This document shows, piece by piece, positions 23,061 to 24,902 of a DNA stretch of 24,902 nucleotides. Position 1 is the first letter of the stretch. Each line of letters opens with the position of its first letter. The stretch is from Bacilli bacterium (GTDB lineage Bacteria > Bacillota_I > Bacilli_A > RF39 > UBA660), in the NCBI GenBank assembly GCA_900768815.1, contig CAAGEE010000006.1, positions 1-24,902 on the forward strand, in the 5' to 3' direction. A program made the translations under genes and the position numbers. The notes under the pieces were generated by a model. The model did not search any database. It worked only from the letters and a program-made list of their open reading frames with translations, and was not told the DNA's origin.

Positions 23061-23069
23061 ATTATAGCA
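23061..23069 (-). promoter_or_regulatory. Extended -10 promoter of typA
   Basis: The minus strand carries TGCTATAAT (23069-23061), a perfect extended -10 box 32 bases before the typA start; the -35 region (TAGTTT) is weak. Confidence 0.6.
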
Positions 23070-23176
23070 TAAGAGTTTAAAAAAAACTAGATGTTTCTAA
23101 TAAGTTTAGGTTAAAAATTTACGATTTTTGAAGTATTTTCTTAATTTTTGTTGAAGATAAAGGGAGTTTTTGGTAA

Positions 23177-23833
23177 TTATATGGATGATTTTTGGTGTCT
23201 ATTAGGCGTTGTTCCGGTTGGAAGAGTCTTTTTAATTTTGATTTTAGGTTTTATTTTCTTATAAAGATAGCTTATAATAAGAAGAATTAATAGTATTCGA
23301 ATGGGAATTTTTAGTTTTGAAACATATTGATTTAGTATTACCCAGTTGTTACCTAGAGTATAGCCAACGTAGACAAAGACAAATGTCCAAGGAATTGATC
23401 CTATTATGGTGTAAATTAAAAATTTTGGAAATGATAATCTCATAAAACCGATAGGAAGTGATATTAAGGTTCTTATTATAGGAAAGTTTCTACCAATTAA
23501 GGCGGCCATAAGGCCATATTTTTGATACCAAGAATCTGTTTTTTCTAAGTCTTCTTCTTTCATAAAAAAGTATTTTCCATATTTTTTGATAAAAGGTTTA
23601 CCACCAATATAGCCCATTAAATAAATTATTATGGCACAGAAAACACTGCCGATTAGTCCGGTTATAAAGGCACCAAAAAAAGTAAAGATTTTTCTACCGG
23701 CTAAAATACCTCCGGTTGCGAGGATAGCTTCACTTGGAATTACTATAATTACGGCTTCTAAAACCATACCTAGAAACATTCCAAAGTAGCCATAGTTACT
23801 GATTAGTTGGATTACAAACTCACCTATATTCAA
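23177..23833 (-). CDS. DedA/SNARE-associated family membrane protein
   Basis: Polytopic membrane protein of the DedA family, members of which include lipid scramblases or undecaprenyl-phosphate / phospholipid flippases. 218 residues. The family features are visible: EAVIIVIPSEAILATGGILAG, the re-entrant acidic motif; GGKPFIKKYGKYFFM; RNFPIIRTLISLPIGFMRLSF with the conserved GRxxPxxRxxxxxxAGxxxM pattern; and GSIPWTFVFVYVGYTLG. The C-terminus is a basic Lys-rich tail ending HQKSSI. I start at TTG 23833, six bases after AGGTG; the GTG at 23842 is part of that ribosome binding site. The HAD gene precedes it by 38 bases, so they are probably one unit. Confidence 0.9.
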   Translation of the reverse strand: MNIGEFVIQLISNYGYFGMFLGMVLEAVIIVIPSEAILATGGILAGRKIFTFFGAFITGLIGSVFCAIIIYLMGYIGGKPFIKKYGKYFFMKEEDLEKTDSWYQKYGLMAALIGRNFPIIRTLISLPIGFMRLSFPKFLIYTIIGSIPWTFVFVYVGYTLGNNWVILNQYVSKLKIPIRILLILLIISYLYKKIKPKIKIKKTLPTGTTPNRHQKSSI

Positions 23834-23871
23834 GATTATCACCTATATAATAATATGAATAAAAAAAAGAA

Positions 23872-24558
23872 TTAATCATTAATTAACTCTTCAAGATATT
23901 CATATAGGTATTCATATTCTTTCTTAGATAAGTTTGAAAGTAATGGATGATGTTTTTTCATTATGGCCCCATTAAAGGTTCTTAACATTTCAAGATCATT
24001 TATATCATCACCAATTACGTATAGTTCGGCAGAGGAAAGATTTTCTAGCTCTATTAGTTTTTTCAAGGCTACCTCTTTATTGGTAGCATTAGAAATAACA
24101 TTGATGTGTTCTGTACTAATGTAGGAATAAGTATTTGTTTTTTCGTGAAGTTCTTTGACAATTTTCTCAGCTAGAGTTCGATCTTTATAAGTTGCGATAA
24201 CCTTAGTACAGTCAGATTTATTTTTCGTAATATTATAACCATCTTCTAAAAGACATTCGGTATTGTTGTCAGTAAATATTTTTTGAACTTTTTCTACTTC
24301 AGTAGCATTTAATAGTGTTGTATAGATGCAGTAGTCAAGATTATTAAATAGTGTTGCTCCATCTTCACATATTAGATAACTATATGGGATTTGGTACTTG
24401 TTTAATAATTCCTTTACACTAGTATAGCTTCTTCCGGTTATGATACAAAAGAGATTTCCTTTACTTAAATATTTTTTTAGAGCTAAAATATTTTTGTTAA
24501 GTTCGTTTTCATTTTTGATATATAAAGTATTATCAAAATCACTAGCTAAAATTTTCAT
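23872..24558 (-). CDS. HAD-superfamily phosphatase, Cof-type
   Basis: Haloacid dehalogenase-type phosphatase with a C2B (Cof-like) cap, usually acting on sugar phosphates or cofactors. 228 residues. Motif I is DFDNTL (D7 nucleophile, D9 acid/base), motif II ITGRSYTS, motif III the Lys in SNATNKEVALKKL, and motif IV GDDINDLEMLRTF. The cap lies between motifs II and III. The start is ATG 24558, four bases after AGGTGAG; the GTG at 24567 is within that site. No substrate can be assigned. It is upstream of the dedA-type gene, and the divergent tRNA-Gly promoter lies about 60 bases beyond its start. No convincing promoter for it is visible in 24559-24616. Confidence 0.9.
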   Translation of the reverse strand: MKILASDFDNTLYIKNENELNKNILALKKYLSKGNLFCIITGRSYTSVKELLNKYQIPYSYLICEDGATLFNNLDYCIYTTLLNATEVEKVQKIFTDNNTECLLEDGYNITKNKSDCTKVIATYKDRTLAEKIVKELHEKTNTYSYISTEHINVISNATNKEVALKKLIELENLSSAELYVIGDDINDLEMLRTFNGAIMKKHHPLLSNLSKKEYEYLYEYLEELIND

Positions 24559-24616
24559 TTTTCTCACCTACATTTTATACTCTTATTATAAATAATAATT
24601 TTTATAAAAAAAAGTG

Positions 24617-24644
24617 TTGACATATCAATAACTTTTGGTATAAT
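24617..24644 (+). promoter_or_regulatory. Strong promoter of tRNA-Gly
   Basis: Consensus TTGACA (24617-24622), a 16-base spacer and consensus TATAAT (24639-24644). Both boxes are perfect matches. Confidence 0.85.
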
Positions 24645-24666
24645 TAATATTGTCTACTTTATTTAG

Positions 24667-24703
24667 TCGATTTCAGTCATCGGAAATTAAGACTGAGGTT
24701 CGA
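24667..24703 (+). other. Hairpin in the tRNA-Gly precursor leader
   Basis: TCAGTC (24673-24678) pairs with GACTGA (24691-24696) over a 12-base loop, and TCGA (24667-24670) pairs with TCGA (24700-24703) outside a small internal loop. It lies in the roughly 66-base leader between the predicted transcription start and the mature tRNA 5' end. GGTTCGATT here also resembles a T-arm loop. Confidence 0.4.
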
Positions 24704-24716
24704 TTAAAAAGTTTAT

Positions 24717-24790
24717 GCGGATGTAGTTTAATGGTAGAACCTCAGCCTTCCAAGCTGACTACGTGGGTTCGATTCCCATCATCCGCTCCA
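24717..24790 (+). tRNA. tRNA-Gly, anticodon UCC
   Basis: 74 nucleotides including an encoded CCA end. Acceptor stem GCGGATG pairs with CATCCGC, with discriminator T. The anticodon stem TCAGC / GCTGA holds the loop CTTCCAA, giving anticodon TCC (reads GGA). The T-arm is GTGGG TTCGATT CCCAT, with one G-T pair. D-loop AATGGTAG is short, as in Gly tRNAs. It has its own consensus promoter and a terminator at 24836-24860. Confidence 0.95.
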
Positions 24791-24835
24791 GATTGATAGG
24801 AAACTCGGAAAATTTACTTCTGAGAGTAATAAATG

Positions 24836-24860
24836 CTAACTAGAAATAGTTAGTTTTTTT
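24836..24860 (+). terminator. Terminator of tRNA-Gly
   Basis: CTAACTA, GAAA tetraloop, TAGTTAG, then seven T. The core is identical to the typA terminator core. Confidence 0.85.
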
Positions 24861-24882
24861 GTTATGTAAAGGAGTTGATTAT

Positions 24883-24902
24883 ATGTTAAATATAGAAACA
24901 AA
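24883..24902 (+). CDS. Start of an unidentified gene, cut by the window edge
   Basis: ATG at 24883, preceded by AAAGGAG at eight bases, opens MLNIET before the window ends. It follows the tRNA terminator by 22 bases; no separate promoter is visible, so it may rely on read-through. Too short to name. Confidence 0.55.

Noticed and set aside
23113..23129. Hairpin AAAAAT-CGTAA-ATTTTT after dedA as a terminator
   Set aside because: Only A-T pairs, and no T tract in the right place; not convincing.
24650..24716. T-box riboswitch before the tRNA / next gene
   Set aside because: No T-box core sequence (AGGGTGGNACCGCG) and no aminoacyl-tRNA synthetase gene follows; the hairpin is kept only as a leader structure.
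1..24902. CRISPR array, prophage or integrative element
   Set aside because: No regularly spaced repeats, integrase, phage structural genes or direct-repeat attachment sites were found; the only mobile-element trace is the TnpB relic.

Overview
The window is strongly AT-rich, with short intergenic gaps and clear AGGAGG-type ribosome binding sites. It is bacterial, most like a low-GC Firmicute of the Bacilli/Mollicutes-related gut lineages. The genetic code is the standard bacterial one: ireB and ruvX both end in TGA inside ATGA overlaps, and TGG encodes Trp, so this is not a code-4 mycoplasma. Sortase, MltG, LspA and an NlpC/P60 enzyme point to a cell wall. Almost every gene is on the minus strand; the exceptions are tspO, rpmB, a tRNA-Gly and a partial gene at the right edge.

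Layout, left to right. (1) 1-3830: a surface locus transcribed leftward. It encodes a class B-like sortase, a 942-residue secreted cysteine-rich protein, and a small membrane-anchored protein cut by the window edge. The stretch just upstream (3836-3928) is a decayed N-terminus of a TnpB (IS200/IS605 OrfB) gene; it is too short for ordinary ORF calling. (2) 4024-13340: a long leftward unit that matches the order of the Bacillus subtilis yrzL-yrrK-yrzB-yrrL-yrrM-yrrN-yrrO-...-greA region: ireB, ruvX, a DUF1292 gene, mltG, trmR, trhP1-like, trhP2, two extra genes, an extra 205-residue membrane protein, and greA. Two genes are inserted between trmR and trhP1: a VirB2/T4SS-pilin-like membrane segment fused to an NlpC/P60 domain, and a single-pass membrane protein. 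They are followed by their own terminator and a possible new promoter. TrhP and TrmR act in sequence to make 5-methoxyuridine at tRNA position 34. (3) 13354-15035: a rhomboid protease divergent from tspO. (4) 15030-19908: dnaE, lspA, an rluD-family gene and an ASCH-domain gene, all leftward. (5) 20190-23028: rpmB (ribosomal L28, rightward) convergent with a 229-residue membrane-anchored protein, then typA. (6) 23177-24902: a dedA-family gene and a HAD phosphatase, divergent from a strongly promoted tRNA-Gly(UCC), then the first codons of another gene.

Many apparent GTG starts in this genome are really the last bases of an AGGTG Shine-Dalgarno sequence. I moved those starts to the next ATG or TTG and note the reason in each entry. 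The most unusual items are the VirB2-like/NlpC fusion inside the tRNA-modification operon, the cysteine-rich secreted protein paired with a sortase that lacks an arginine at the expected place, and the TnpB relic.
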